DNA of 64,000 nucleotides, taken from contig NZ_CP145905.1 of NCBI RefSeq assembly GCF_036894955.1, positions 4,606,501-4,670,500 on the forward strand, given 5' to 3'. Below, in pieces: positions 53,680-62,036 of this stretch. This stretch comes from Paenibacillus sp. KS-LC4 (GTDB lineage Bacteria > Bacillota > Bacilli > Paenibacillales > Paenibacillaceae). A program made the translations under genes and the position numbers. Position 1 is the first letter of the stretch. Each line of letters starts with the position of its first letter. The notes under the pieces were generated by a model, which was not told where the DNA came from, did not search any database, and saw nothing but the letters and a program-made list of their open reading frames with translations.

Positions 53680-53787
53680 TTATATCTCTCCGCTAATTGG
53701 TAGCGGTATCAAGTCCTTCTTCTCTTTGTTCCACCAAAATGAGTTTACTCCATAATAAATATCATGCGCCCATTCTTCAGGCAGTTC
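53680..53787 (-). pseudogene. Duplicated 3' fragment of the immunity-like gene at 30217
   Basis: Reads ELPEEWAHDIYYGVNSFWWN then KEKKDLIPLPISGEI and stop, against LPEEWANDIYYGASSFWWNK at 30217-30486. The nucleotide match covers about 90 nt and stops abruptly upstream; no start. Confidence 0.75.
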
Positions 53788-53910
53788 TAGTTTATAAATC
53801 TCAAAATTTTGTATCTTTCTAACAGTTATTCATTTTGATTTGCCATATTGAATTTAAGAACTTTTTTCAAATCCATCGTAATTTACAATCACAAGCGAAA
53901 TGAAGCAAAA

Positions 53911-53952
53911 CTAAAAGGCATGAGTCCGGTAAATTTCCAAACTCATGCTCAA
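53911..53952 (-). terminator. Terminator after membrane immunity-like gene
   Basis: GCATGAGT (53918-53925) / ACTCATGC (53941-53948), with CCTTTTAG following on the minus strand. Confidence 0.65.
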
Positions 53953-54034
53953 CAATCAGACTAATAAAATGTCCTGTATTATTTCAGGGAGATAAACTCA
54001 AAAATAGCTACATATAATTTAAAAATAATCAAAC

Positions 54035-54328
54035 TTAATTTTTGAATGCCACCGCTAAAAATAGATAAAAAAATATGCTTGAAGCAATTAAGTACAGCAT
54101 GTGTATAAATAAAGTTACCAACACCGCCCTATTTGTCAATCTCACCAAACAAATGACAAATGAAACTAAAGAAATTAGAAAACAAACAATATTCACCACG
54201 AAAAAAAAACCAAAAATATTTTGAAGAAAAAGATTTAAGTTTATATCAGATATTAACATCAATAATACTACCAAAAAAATGCTCCAGTTAAATATACCAA
54301 TTGATAAGAGTTTATTTTCAATAATCAT
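54035..54328 (-). CDS. Small membrane protein, candidate immunity
   Basis: 97 residues with three hydrophobic helices: IFNWSIFLVVLLMLISDI, NIFGFFFVVNIVCFLISLVS and ALVTLFIHMLYLIASSIFFY. No family known. Starts 32 nt after a toxin-tip fragment, the immunity position; a membrane immunity protein would suit a pore-forming or membrane-active toxin, but this is inference. Confidence 0.55.
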   Translation of the reverse strand: MIIENKLLSIGIFNWSIFLVVLLMLISDINLNLFLQNIFGFFFVVNIVCFLISLVSFVICLVRLTNRAVLVTLFIHMLYLIASSIFFYLFLAVAFKN

Positions 54329-54360
54329 CCCTTATCTCTCCTAATATATACTTTAAAAAT

Positions 54361-54576
54361 TTAATGATAGGGTAAAACATCATTTTTAAAATGTTCCCAG
54401 CCATTGTCAGGACTACTAAAATTATAAGTTCCTTCATTTATTGGAGAAGTTACAAGTTTATCATTAGTCCCATATACACCCTCCATTATACCATCAGCGG
54501 ACACATACTTCTTATGGCATTTTAATCGAATGCAATCGACACCGTTTGTCTGGCTGAAAATATCAACCGCTAATTT
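54361..54576 (-). pseudogene. Polymorphic-toxin C-terminal fragment
   Basis: Open frame with no start: LAVDIFSQTNGVDCIRLKCH, KKYVSADGIMEGVYGTNDKL, VTSPINEGTYNFSSPDNGWE, HFKNDVLPYH. The GTYNF..P...HFKNDVLPY pattern is typical of RHS-associated effector C-termini. The 5' part is lost, so this is a displaced, non-functional toxin end. Confidence 0.6.
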
Positions 54577-54603
54577 CTAGATCGAGCCGTAATTATTTTT
54601 TAT

Positions 54604-54656
54604 TGTTACTACTCAGGTCTACCTCAACTCCGAGGAAGACCTGAGTAGTAAATAAA
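54604..54656 (-). terminator. Terminator, 15-bp perfect stem
   Basis: TTACTACTCAGGTCT (54606-54620) / AGACCTGAGTAGTAA (54637-54651); A/T-rich on both sides, so usable in either direction. Serves the immunity-like genes to its right. Confidence 0.75.
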
Positions 54657-54683
54657 ATTTTAATCATTTTGTAAATAGAAACT

Positions 54684-54985
54684 TTATTTCGATTTTTCAA
54701 CAAATAAAATAGCTTCTTTTATATATTCATAGATTTCATTTCATTCAGTGACTTTGTTCTTTTTATAAAAAGAGGATTTAACCAATCATCATTTTTCACT
54801 ATATTTAATTTAAAACTACCATCGTCTAAGTTAAACTCTGGATACCAACCTAAATCTAAAACAAATTTATTATCATACCTAACTTGTAATATATCCTCCT
54901 TGAAAGACCAAATTTGATGGTCTAGGGCGACACCTTCATTAAAATCAAAATCATTAAGAATGACATCGCCTGATTTAAATAGCAC
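54684..54985 (-). pseudogene. Immunity-like gene, frameshifted near 3' end
   Basis: MLFKSGDVILNDFDFNEGVA, LQVRYDNKFVLDLGWYPEFN, FKLNIVKNDDWLNPLFIKRT, then the frame ends early at NEMKSMNI. A one-base shift near 54724-54730 restores EYIKEAILFVEKSK to a TAA at 54686-54684, matching the NGYIDFVYKLR end of its paralogue at 34909-35220. About 100 residues if intact. Confidence 0.65.
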
Positions 54986-54996
54986 CTATGACTTCG

Positions 54997-55329
54997 CTAA
55001 ACTTCATAACCTTCCCATTCCCTCAATGTTATGTCGGCGCTGACTGCGATATTTGGGGAATTCGAGAAACTCAGTTCTTTTAGCACTTTTTCTGATTTTT
55101 CTTCGTCTATAATTAACACATATCTAGCAGCCCAAATTCTAACACTCTCATTATCATGATTAAACAATGAAATTAATTCAGAAACATAACTAGTTTCTTT
55201 AAGCCATTCATACGAACTATTCAGCTTATTATATGATCTATTGGCTAACCGAGAGTTTCCTTAATCTGTACCTTCTTGGTGCTTCATTGCAGCTTCAATG
55301 AATTTTAAAACTGCTGTCTCTAATCTCAA
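54997..55329 (-). pseudogene. DUF2019-family gene with an in-frame stop
   Basis: TTG start at 55329 after AAGGAGGAG. Reads LRLETAVLKFIEAAMKHQEG, TD, a TAA at 55263-55261, then GNSRLANRSYNKLNSSYEWL, VSELISLFNHDNESVRIWAA, RYVLIIDEEKSEKVLKEL, LREWEGYEV. The family consensus has an aromatic in the D-Y-x-x-A-N position, so TAT to TAA is the simplest lesion. DUF2019 proteins are HEAT-like and often sit in toxin-immunity loci. Confidence 0.7.
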
Positions 55330-55494
55330 AATATCTCCTCCTTAAACAGTGTGAAAGACCCTTCAATAACTGTTTGTTTAGCTACACCATAATGTTGTTA
55401 AACGAAAAGGTAGACACAGAGCTTCTAAACTCACATATAGTTTTAGCCTTATTTTTTTCATACCCGTACAAAAGAATCCATCAATAAAAAACTA

Positions 55495-56001
55495 TTACTT
55501 AGGTCCTTCTATAGGAATAACTATTTTACTTTTTTCAAATACATGGACGAGATATTTTGAGTTTTGCTCTACTTGTACATATCCTGGAGCCAATGAAAAT
55601 ACTTTTCTTTCTTTATTCATTTCCACTAGTATCCTATCACTATCATTATAAATTTTTTCCCTACTTAAAATTACGATTTCTTTACTTTGATAACCCATTA
55701 TAAATGAATCTACAAAAAGATTGGAAAATTGTATGGCAGATAGCAATCCAAGCCAAAATCCATAGATGCACATTCCAATAAATAATACTTTTTTCAGTTT
55801 AACCAATTTAGATTTAATCGCTTTCCACATGACAAAAAAAAGTTCAAAAAACAACAAATAGCAGCCTATAAAGTGAGTGGCAATCTTGAAAATCAAAATA
55901 TTCCGCTCAAATTTATCGTACATTAGAAAGATTATAGTGATCATAATGATAACAACGCAGAAAACTAAAAGTCTCAGCCATTTCATGCTTGATCGTCTCA
56001 T
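55495..56001 (-). CDS. Membrane protein, 168 residues
   Basis: Three hydrophobic helices (LLVFCVVIIMITIIFLMY, ILIFKIATHFIGCYLLFFEL, KVLFIGMCIYGFWLGLLSAI) then an extracytoplasmic beta-rich tail of about 65 residues (KEIVILSREKIYNDSDRILV ... SKIVIPIEGPK). No family recognised; codon use is A/T-rich like its neighbours. Confidence 0.65.
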   Translation of the reverse strand: MRRSSMKWLRLLVFCVVIIMITIIFLMYDKFERNILIFKIATHFIGCYLLFFELFFVMWKAIKSKLVKLKKVLFIGMCIYGFWLGLLSAIQFSNLFVDSFIMGYQSKEIVILSREKIYNDSDRILVEMNKERKVFSLAPGYVQVEQNSKYLVHVFEKSKIVIPIEGPK

Positions 56002-56099
56002 GTATCTCCCTTCTTAAATAAAGCTAGTACAAGTCTCTGAAGTAAGCAAGAAACCACTTTTGCATATGTTCCAGCTAGGCCGAGGTCGTGTCTGAAGAT

Positions 56100-56612
56100 T
56101 TATGCAACACTAGTGATTACTTTTATCAAGTCATAATCATAAATATTGAGATAGCTGTTGGGCGTAAAATATTTTCTAAAGGATGCTCTTTTTATAGGAT
56201 ATACGATTTCCCATTCATCCACATTTAGATTGGCATATCGAACTTTGGTTTCCTTATCTTTTTCAAAACTTTCGACGTTACCTATTAATAAAAATCTATT
56301 TTCTAATTCATACCATCCAAAATCGAACTCCTTTTCGGATAGAAATTTGTTTGGGCTATTCCTAGACACTCTCACAGCAAGGTTCTCTTTCAAGTGCGAA
56401 TTAATGTTTGTTTTTGCAATCCAACCTGTATCAAGTACATATTTAGCTTCCGTTACACAAATATATTCCCCAGTGTTTTGCCTTTGTTGTGCTTCGACGA
56501 GTTTAACCGCAAATTTTATAGGAATAAAGTTCATTAAAACTGGAGCTATTACTACAAATAACGATAAAGAGATGACTATTCTCTTCACACTCCCAACTTT
56601 TTTAAGCATCAT
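56100..56612 (-). CDS. Membrane-anchored hypothetical protein, 170 residues
   Basis: N-terminal signal anchor (RIVISLSLFVVIAPVLMNFI), then a soluble domain: TGEYICVTEAKYVLDTGWIA, LAVRVSRNSPNKFLSEKEFD, FGWYELENRFLLIGNVESFE. No family recognised. Same direction as its neighbours. Confidence 0.62.
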   Translation of the reverse strand: MMLKKVGSVKRIVISLSLFVVIAPVLMNFIPIKFAVKLVEAQQRQNTGEYICVTEAKYVLDTGWIAKTNINSHLKENLAVRVSRNSPNKFLSEKEFDFGWYELENRFLLIGNVESFEKDKETKVRYANLNVDEWEIVYPIKRASFRKYFTPNSYLNIYDYDLIKVITSVA

Positions 56613-56689
56613 TTACATCATCCTTCTCTTCCATATGGAAAACTGGTTATTTTATCATCAACAATTAGAAGCTCATGGTATCCCAGCCC

Positions 56690-56755
56690 TTAGAAAATAT
56701 TTTCTACACAAAAAGAAACCACTTGGAATTTTCATACTCACAAGTAGTATCGTTT
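56690..56755 (-). terminator. Terminator resembling the cassette terminators
   Basis: ACTTG / CAAGT stem at 56723-56749, then GTGGTTTCTTTTTG and AAAATATTTTCTAA on the minus strand. The sequence after the stem matches the shared segments at 33124-33152 and 40957-40990. Confidence 0.6.
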
Positions 56756-57003
56756 TAAAAAATATACTTAAAACTATTTGATCTGTCATAGCGAAAATCT
56801 AAATTAGTGGAATTGATAACAGCATATCGCGGTGAAACTTCTTTTATTTTATTTTGAAAATACCCTAAACTTTCTTTACATCGCTTTCTTCTTTTTAACT
56901 GTTGTAAATATTCAGAGCTCCCTTTATATCTTTCATCTGAAAAGGCGATACCCTTAGGGAAAAAATTATATATTTCTTTAAAAAATCTATCCACCCGGTT
57001 CAC
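56755..57003 (-). CDS. Small immunity-like protein, 82 residues
   Basis: MNRVDRFFKEIYNFFPKGIA, FSDERYKGSSEYLQQLKRRK, then ESLGYFQNKIKEVSPRYAVI. Helical with aromatic clusters; no named family. Starts 2 nt after the preceding HEAT-like fragment and is followed by a cassette-type terminator. Confidence 0.58.
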   Translation of the reverse strand: MNRVDRFFKEIYNFFPKGIAFSDERYKGSSEYLQQLKRRKRCKESLGYFQNKIKEVSPRYAVINSTNLDFRYDRSNSFKYIF

Positions 57004-57005
57004 CT

Positions 57006-57300
57006 CTACATATTGAACAATTGCTGTGCTTCAATAAGAATTTCGTCCTGATTCGCTTCTAGCTTTTGAATTATGATGCTGCTGCATGCCTTTTTCTCGG
57101 TTTCGGTAAGGCTATCGGCTATAGCTTCTAATAGCATGAAGGATTGAAATCTAACTTCTATGGCAGGACTGTCTAGGAGCCTCGTAATGACTTCAATATA
57201 TGGACGATAATCAAGGTTTTCTAATGCATAAAGAAGTGTTCCTCTACTCTTTATCGTTTTAGGATGCTGTATTTTCAAATTAACTGTAGGCAGTCTGTGA
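57006..57300 (-). pseudogene. HEAT-like immunity gene, 5' end missing
   Basis: Frame reads TIKSRGTLLYALENLDYRPY, IEVITRLLDSPAIEVRFQSF, MLLEAIADSLTETEKKACSS and EANQDEILIEAQQLFNM. This is the C-terminal half of HEAT-like proteins common in toxin-immunity loci. Upstream the frame enters the 3' end of the membrane-protein gene, so the N-terminus was lost at the junction of the island with the surface-glycan cluster. Confidence 0.6.
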
Positions 57301-57328
57301 TGAACTTGCAATACTCCAGCTCCTGTCG

Positions 57329-59737
57329 TTAATGAAAGACGATATCTCGGATCACTGCCCAATCATAAGTCGAATCGTTGTTTGCACCTGCATCTACTCT
57401 AAGTCTTAGCCGCTCGCTGCCAAGCCTCTGCAACTGATTGGCCTGCAACTGGCGGGAGAGGCGGTCGTCCGATGGGTCAATAAATATACGGTTCAACGTT
57501 GTCCAGGCTTGATTGTTTGGATCAAATGACTCCAGATAAAATGTAACGCCGTCCGATTTGCCGGCAGCCTTGACTTCGGGCAATAATCCGACTTCGACAG
57601 ATACCGAATGGTCTGTCGGCTCCAGGTTAAACAGCAGTTGCCCGTTCGGATGAAAAAGAACCGCTTGTTCATTTCCCCAAATTCTCTTCTCCAACGGATG
57701 CTCCAGAACGGCATCAACCGGCGTTCGGTTGCTTATACCTTTTAACGCAAATTCCCATGGATTGAATGCGCCCTCAATCAAGCTTTCAGAATACAGCTTT
57801 AAATGGATTCCACTTTGAAAATAAGCCGGATTCGTTGTCGATAGCTTGAGTTGAGTCACATGCTTCTGCGATAAGCCGGATAACGCGGACAACAAGTCAT
57901 CGTTATTCTCTACAAGCGGGGATAGCAGGAATAGTTCTCCTACCATTGCAGGTATAATCCGAAACACCTTGTTCATCCCGTCCTCCAAAGTAACCTCGAT
58001 AAAAACCAGCGGAGGCTTAAACAGTGCCGATCTTGCTTTTCCCAGCACATTTTCGTTAATGTCAAGGCTGATGTAGCTCAGTTGCTCCGACGGTTTCAGA
58101 TGGTATGGAACTCCCCAGCCCACCTCGCCTTCATGCACGAGCGCGAGCTCAGGCGTTTCTCGCTCCTCTCTCTTTTGGAACAACAGGAAGGGGCTTTCCT
58201 CATCCACAATGGAATAGCGGTGAAGCAATTGGGTAAGCCAAAGACTGTCGTCCGCCGTTGGAAATCTGCCGTCAATCGTTTGTATCTGTAACAATACGAA
58301 GGCAGGCCCGTTTTCGATAATTGCCGCCTCATTAGCTTTCAGCAGTTTGCTTGTATAGGCTGAATAGCTTTGGAAGATGGGCCGCGGCGTCCAGTTCAAA
58401 CCGTTAAAAATCGCGTAATTTTGGTTAAAGCCATACACATCTACCGTTTCGTTCCCTACAATGCTTTTGATCTTATCCAGGCGATATTGCGATATCGTCG
58501 CAGCCTGCTGATTCTCCAGGTCGCTTTTTAGCGCTTGCATGCTTCCGGGAATCAACAGCCGCCCGGCGTTTCGTTTCAGCTCGTATATTTTTTCAGAAAG
58601 AAAAGCCTGAGGAAAATGATCCCTGTACTTTATACTGCCGAACATGAAAAATGCCACGCAAAGCACTATAATCAGCCCCCCCTTAAAAAACCATGGGGAC
58701 GTTAAAACCAGCACAAGCTCCTTCCCGCTTTCCGTTTTTACTTTAAAGAGCTTCTCCCATCGTTCTCTCTCCAACTGAAGAGTTTCCTTAAACGATAGCC
58801 TTGCGGCTCCCAGTACGACTCCGGAAACAACTGCGATGAACGCGAAAAACATAGGTTCGCGCACATTGTGCCGGATAAATCCAAGCTTCCATACCAAAAA
58901 AGTAATTATTAGAATATAACCGTATATAAAAAGCGTCCCGATATGTTTTCTCCATGAAATGAATGGTGTTTTGGGAGTGACTAATCCTAACAGGGTTAAG
59001 CACAATACAACTGCGAGGATTGATGCTGGATCGCCGTATCTCGACATCGCCGTATATCCGCGAGATACCTCTAATGCATTTATGATATAGATAAAAAGAT
59101 GGTGGGGAGCCTGATCGGCCGCTACCGTCCAAAGTGCAAAAAGAGTAAGGGAATAGAAGCCTGCGATTGCAAGGAGATGAATAAACTGCCGCTTGAAGCA
59201 ATAATAGCAGGATAACAAAACAATGGCGATTCCTACTGTGACAAACAGCGTAAATTTGGTCAATGCCAATACACCGAAGATACCGCACACCCCAAAGAGC
59301 AAGGGGATGTAGAATCTATTGTCAGACTGGCTATACATAATTAATAGAGTATAAGCAAGCACAACCGTCGAAATGAAAAAGCTGTCCAGGCTCAAGGTGA
59401 GCACAAGCCCCAAAAACACCAGCCCTGCAGCAAGCGTTCCCGAAGCTCTGCGAAACAAACCGAGCATGACAACGGAAACCGCCGCCATCACTAGCCAAAA
59501 GCTCGTTTTGCCCCAAAAAAGCTCCGCATCGAATGCCCTCAGCGTCAGCCAAGACAAGGGACCGTAGGTAAAAACAATTTCCGTGCCAAACGAGAAATCA
59601 GATTTCGCAAAATAATTGTATGCGTTTCGCCACGAAGGGTCCAAAGTGGTATCCGTAATCTGAAAATCTACGGAACACACGAATAAAAATAAAAGCACAT
59701 ATAGCATAACCCAGCATATTCTGCGCGCATAAACCAT
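57329..59737 (-). CDS. Large polytopic membrane protein with C-terminal beta module
   Basis: 802 residues from the ATG at 59737 (AGGAGG 8 nt upstream). About ten membrane helices in residues 1-400 (RICWVMLYVLLFLFVCSV, FFISTVVLAYTLLIMY, HIGTLFIYGYILIITFLVW), with an extracytoplasmic DTTLDPSWRNAYNYFAK loop reminiscent of integral-membrane glycosyltransferases. The C-terminal half is soluble and ends with a module (LFHPNG..L, KSDGVTFYLESF, RLRLRVDAGANNDSTYDWAV) shared with the gene at 62037. Function unknown; surface-glycan assembly is likely. Confidence 0.75.
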   Translation of the reverse strand: MVYARRICWVMLYVLLFLFVCSVDFQITDTTLDPSWRNAYNYFAKSDFSFGTEIVFTYGPLSWLTLRAFDAELFWGKTSFWLVMAAVSVVMLGLFRRASGTLAAGLVFLGLVLTLSLDSFFISTVVLAYTLLIMYSQSDNRFYIPLLFGVCGIFGVLALTKFTLFVTVGIAIVLLSCYYCFKRQFIHLLAIAGFYSLTLFALWTVAADQAPHHLFIYIINALEVSRGYTAMSRYGDPASILAVVLCLTLLGLVTPKTPFISWRKHIGTLFIYGYILIITFLVWKLGFIRHNVREPMFFAFIAVVSGVVLGAARLSFKETLQLERERWEKLFKVKTESGKELVLVLTSPWFFKGGLIIVLCVAFFMFGSIKYRDHFPQAFLSEKIYELKRNAGRLLIPGSMQALKSDLENQQAATISQYRLDKIKSIVGNETVDVYGFNQNYAIFNGLNWTPRPIFQSYSAYTSKLLKANEAAIIENGPAFVLLQIQTIDGRFPTADDSLWLTQLLHRYSIVDEESPFLLFQKREERETPELALVHEGEVGWGVPYHLKPSEQLSYISLDINENVLGKARSALFKPPLVFIEVTLEDGMNKVFRIIPAMVGELFLLSPLVENNDDLLSALSGLSQKHVTQLKLSTTNPAYFQSGIHLKLYSESLIEGAFNPWEFALKGISNRTPVDAVLEHPLEKRIWGNEQAVLFHPNGQLLFNLEPTDHSVSVEVGLLPEVKAAGKSDGVTFYLESFDPNNQAWTTLNRIFIDPSDDRLSRQLQANQLQRLGSERLRLRVDAGANNDSTYDWAVIRDIVFH

Positions 59738-59834
59738 ACCCTGAGCCTCCTGGTGTTTCTCGATTCTAATACTCGGCAAATTGCCTTGATGTAACTGGAC
59801 AAAGCCGAAACCGTTGCCCTTTCTCGCTGTATCT

Positions 59835-62018
59835 CTATTTGCTTATGATGCGACTTATGGCATCGCGCAGCTTATAATATTTCGATAATATTTTCCAGCC
59901 GTTCGAACTATAGATTTTTTCCAGTTCTTTTCGAAAGGAAGCTAGTTCTATATCTCTTTGTTCAAGCTCCCGCACATAAACCGCTGCCTGTTGAAACCTT
60001 GATAATCCACTTTCCTTAAGCCAAGCAATGCCCGCCTTCGGATATCCATAATACCCCAAAAAATCTGGGGCTTTCGCCGATACAGCTGTCAGCAAGTCAC
60101 GATACTGAATGTGAGTTAGTTCACCAAACTGTCCGCTTTCAACCTCTGGACGAAGATTTCGGTATTGAGGCAGCGGAAAATTGTGACCTGGCGGCAAGGC
60201 TCTCACAGTCAGGCCTGTCCCCCATATAGCCAATGCCAAACAGGCCTCGCCGCTCCCCACATAGTCGCTGTCTGCAACACTCGCCGGGTCATGCCCGGCT
60301 TGAATTTGTCGTACTTCATTGGTCAGCGGATGAAGTCCAGCTGCAACAGATAGCAGAAAATAATCGGCCGTCCGCTGAAATATGCCGCAGCTTCTGCGAA
60401 CAACAACAAACCCGCCATTATAACCAGCCTTCACAGTCTGACGATCGACAACGGATACAACGAAAGGAAGCCTGTTATAATCAACACCGCATAGACTGCA
60501 TAAGCTCTGCCAATAAGCATCTCGAGGATCTTCCGCTCCTGTTGAACAGATACCTTGGACAGTCACCGGTCTTGCTGCCGCATTGTCATTTCCCAGACTC
60601 AAATCAGGTTCAGCCAAAAAAACGGTATCACTGTCCAACCCAACCAATATGTCAGCGGTTGACATTTTTTCATATTCTGCCCAGACAAGCACTTTGAAGC
60701 CAGCCTCATATTCCGGGCAAGGCGAAACGAAGGATAACGGAATATACCTAGCTCCAAGACCTTCCAATCTTTGCAGCGTTGCTTTTCCAGGACGACGATC
60801 CGGACGCGGTGAAATTACCGCTATGCCTGATTGAGAATAACGACCGCCAAACTGTCGGATACTTTCACACAGCATAACTGCTTGAACTTCTGAAATTCCT
60901 AGCTCCGCGATTATTACAAACTCATAAATAGCATCCTTCTCTGCCAGAGCCTCTTTACTCTTTGCTGACAAATATTCTAAAACTAAACTCCTCAGTATTG
61001 GAGACAGCTCAAGAGCCGCTTGCTTTATTTCCTCCACTTTTTCATTGGAAAGCTCATAATTTAAAACGCTTGTTTGCAATACTTCTACACTTGTATAGTC
61101 AATTCCCCAATTTTTCTTTAACCATGCCCTATCATTCCGACTAAGCTCAAGTATTCTTTGTTTATCAAAATAAGGGATATCGAATTTAGGCCCTTTTATC
61201 CTCCATAATGGACGGATATCCCCATCAGACCTTTGCTCGCCAAGCAAGTTCTTTTCTCGAAACAATGGCATTTTTTCATTTATATACGAAATAATATCTC
61301 CAGCAATTAATGAGATGCTCTCATTGGCAGTAACAAGATGAACGTTTGATATCTCTTTATCGCTCATCCCAATGGTGGATAAAAAATGGCCTACAAGTCC
61401 AAATTTATCCAATACCGCTTCTTCAAAGGAGTAAACGTTGACAGATTCTTTTCCAAAAACATGTACAAATTTATCTATACGATTGACAAAGAGATTTTCA
61501 ATAATTTTTTCAAAATGGGCTGCTGCATTTTTATAACTTTCTCTTCCAGTCTTAACGAATTGCTGTATAGCACTTACAGTCCATTCCAAAGGGGATCTTA
61601 CATAAATCATTACTTTAATATTGTCTGTGAAGATTGTACTTAAATATTCTTTGTATACACTTAAATTATTCACTGAAAGCAATGAAATATCTTCGCCTGA
61701 AAGGATTAAACTTGTTAGCTTTCTTTCATCTATCTCTGCTTGCAGCTCATTTAAATATCTTTCATTAAGAGAAGCGATCTGATCCGCCGTATATCCATTC
61801 CTAATATGGATATGATAAGCTGTTGGATCATCACAGAACGAACTATAAATAGGTATAGAATGGTTAGAAGGCCAGCATTTCGGATAGAGGTAGCCTTTGC
61901 TTTCCAGCAGCTTATTGTTGTGATCTACATGTAATGTATCCTGAATACTCGTCGTGCCTGTTTTATGCAAGCCAACATGTAAAAAAATCTCTTTTTCCTT
62001 TCCTTTATCAAAACTCAT
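59835..62018 (-). CDS. Sulfotransferase-like and glycosyltransferase fusion
   Basis: 727 residues, two domains. N-terminal ~1-340: sulfotransferase-type P-loop GLHKTGTTSIQ (16-26) and the PAPS 3'-phosphate site VRSPLEWTVSAIQ near 130-145. C-terminal ~365-690: nucleotide-sugar-type Rossmann domain (FVIIAELGISEVQAVMLCES, GLGARYIPL) with a D-x-D, VGLDSDTVF near 460, and later GYNGGFVVV. It ends with a helical tail SRFQQAAVYVRELEQRDIEL. Suggests coupled glycosylation and sulfation of a surface polymer. Placed between the two large membrane proteins, 18 nt after the upstream one. Confidence 0.78.
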   Translation of the reverse strand: MSFDKGKEKEIFLHVGLHKTGTTSIQDTLHVDHNNKLLESKGYLYPKCWPSNHSIPIYSSFCDDPTAYHIHIRNGYTADQIASLNERYLNELQAEIDERKLTSLILSGEDISLLSVNNLSVYKEYLSTIFTDNIKVMIYVRSPLEWTVSAIQQFVKTGRESYKNAAAHFEKIIENLFVNRIDKFVHVFGKESVNVYSFEEAVLDKFGLVGHFLSTIGMSDKEISNVHLVTANESISLIAGDIISYINEKMPLFREKNLLGEQRSDGDIRPLWRIKGPKFDIPYFDKQRILELSRNDRAWLKKNWGIDYTSVEVLQTSVLNYELSNEKVEEIKQAALELSPILRSLVLEYLSAKSKEALAEKDAIYEFVIIAELGISEVQAVMLCESIRQFGGRYSQSGIAVISPRPDRRPGKATLQRLEGLGARYIPLSFVSPCPEYEAGFKVLVWAEYEKMSTADILVGLDSDTVFLAEPDLSLGNDNAAARPVTVQGICSTGAEDPRDAYWQSLCSLCGVDYNRLPFVVSVVDRQTVKAGYNGGFVVVRRSCGIFQRTADYFLLSVAAGLHPLTNEVRQIQAGHDPASVADSDYVGSGEACLALAIWGTGLTVRALPPGHNFPLPQYRNLRPEVESGQFGELTHIQYRDLLTAVSAKAPDFLGYYGYPKAGIAWLKESGLSRFQQAAVYVRELEQRDIELASFRKELEKIYSSNGWKILSKYYKLRDAISRIISK

Positions 62019-62036
62019 TGCCTCACACTTCTCTCC

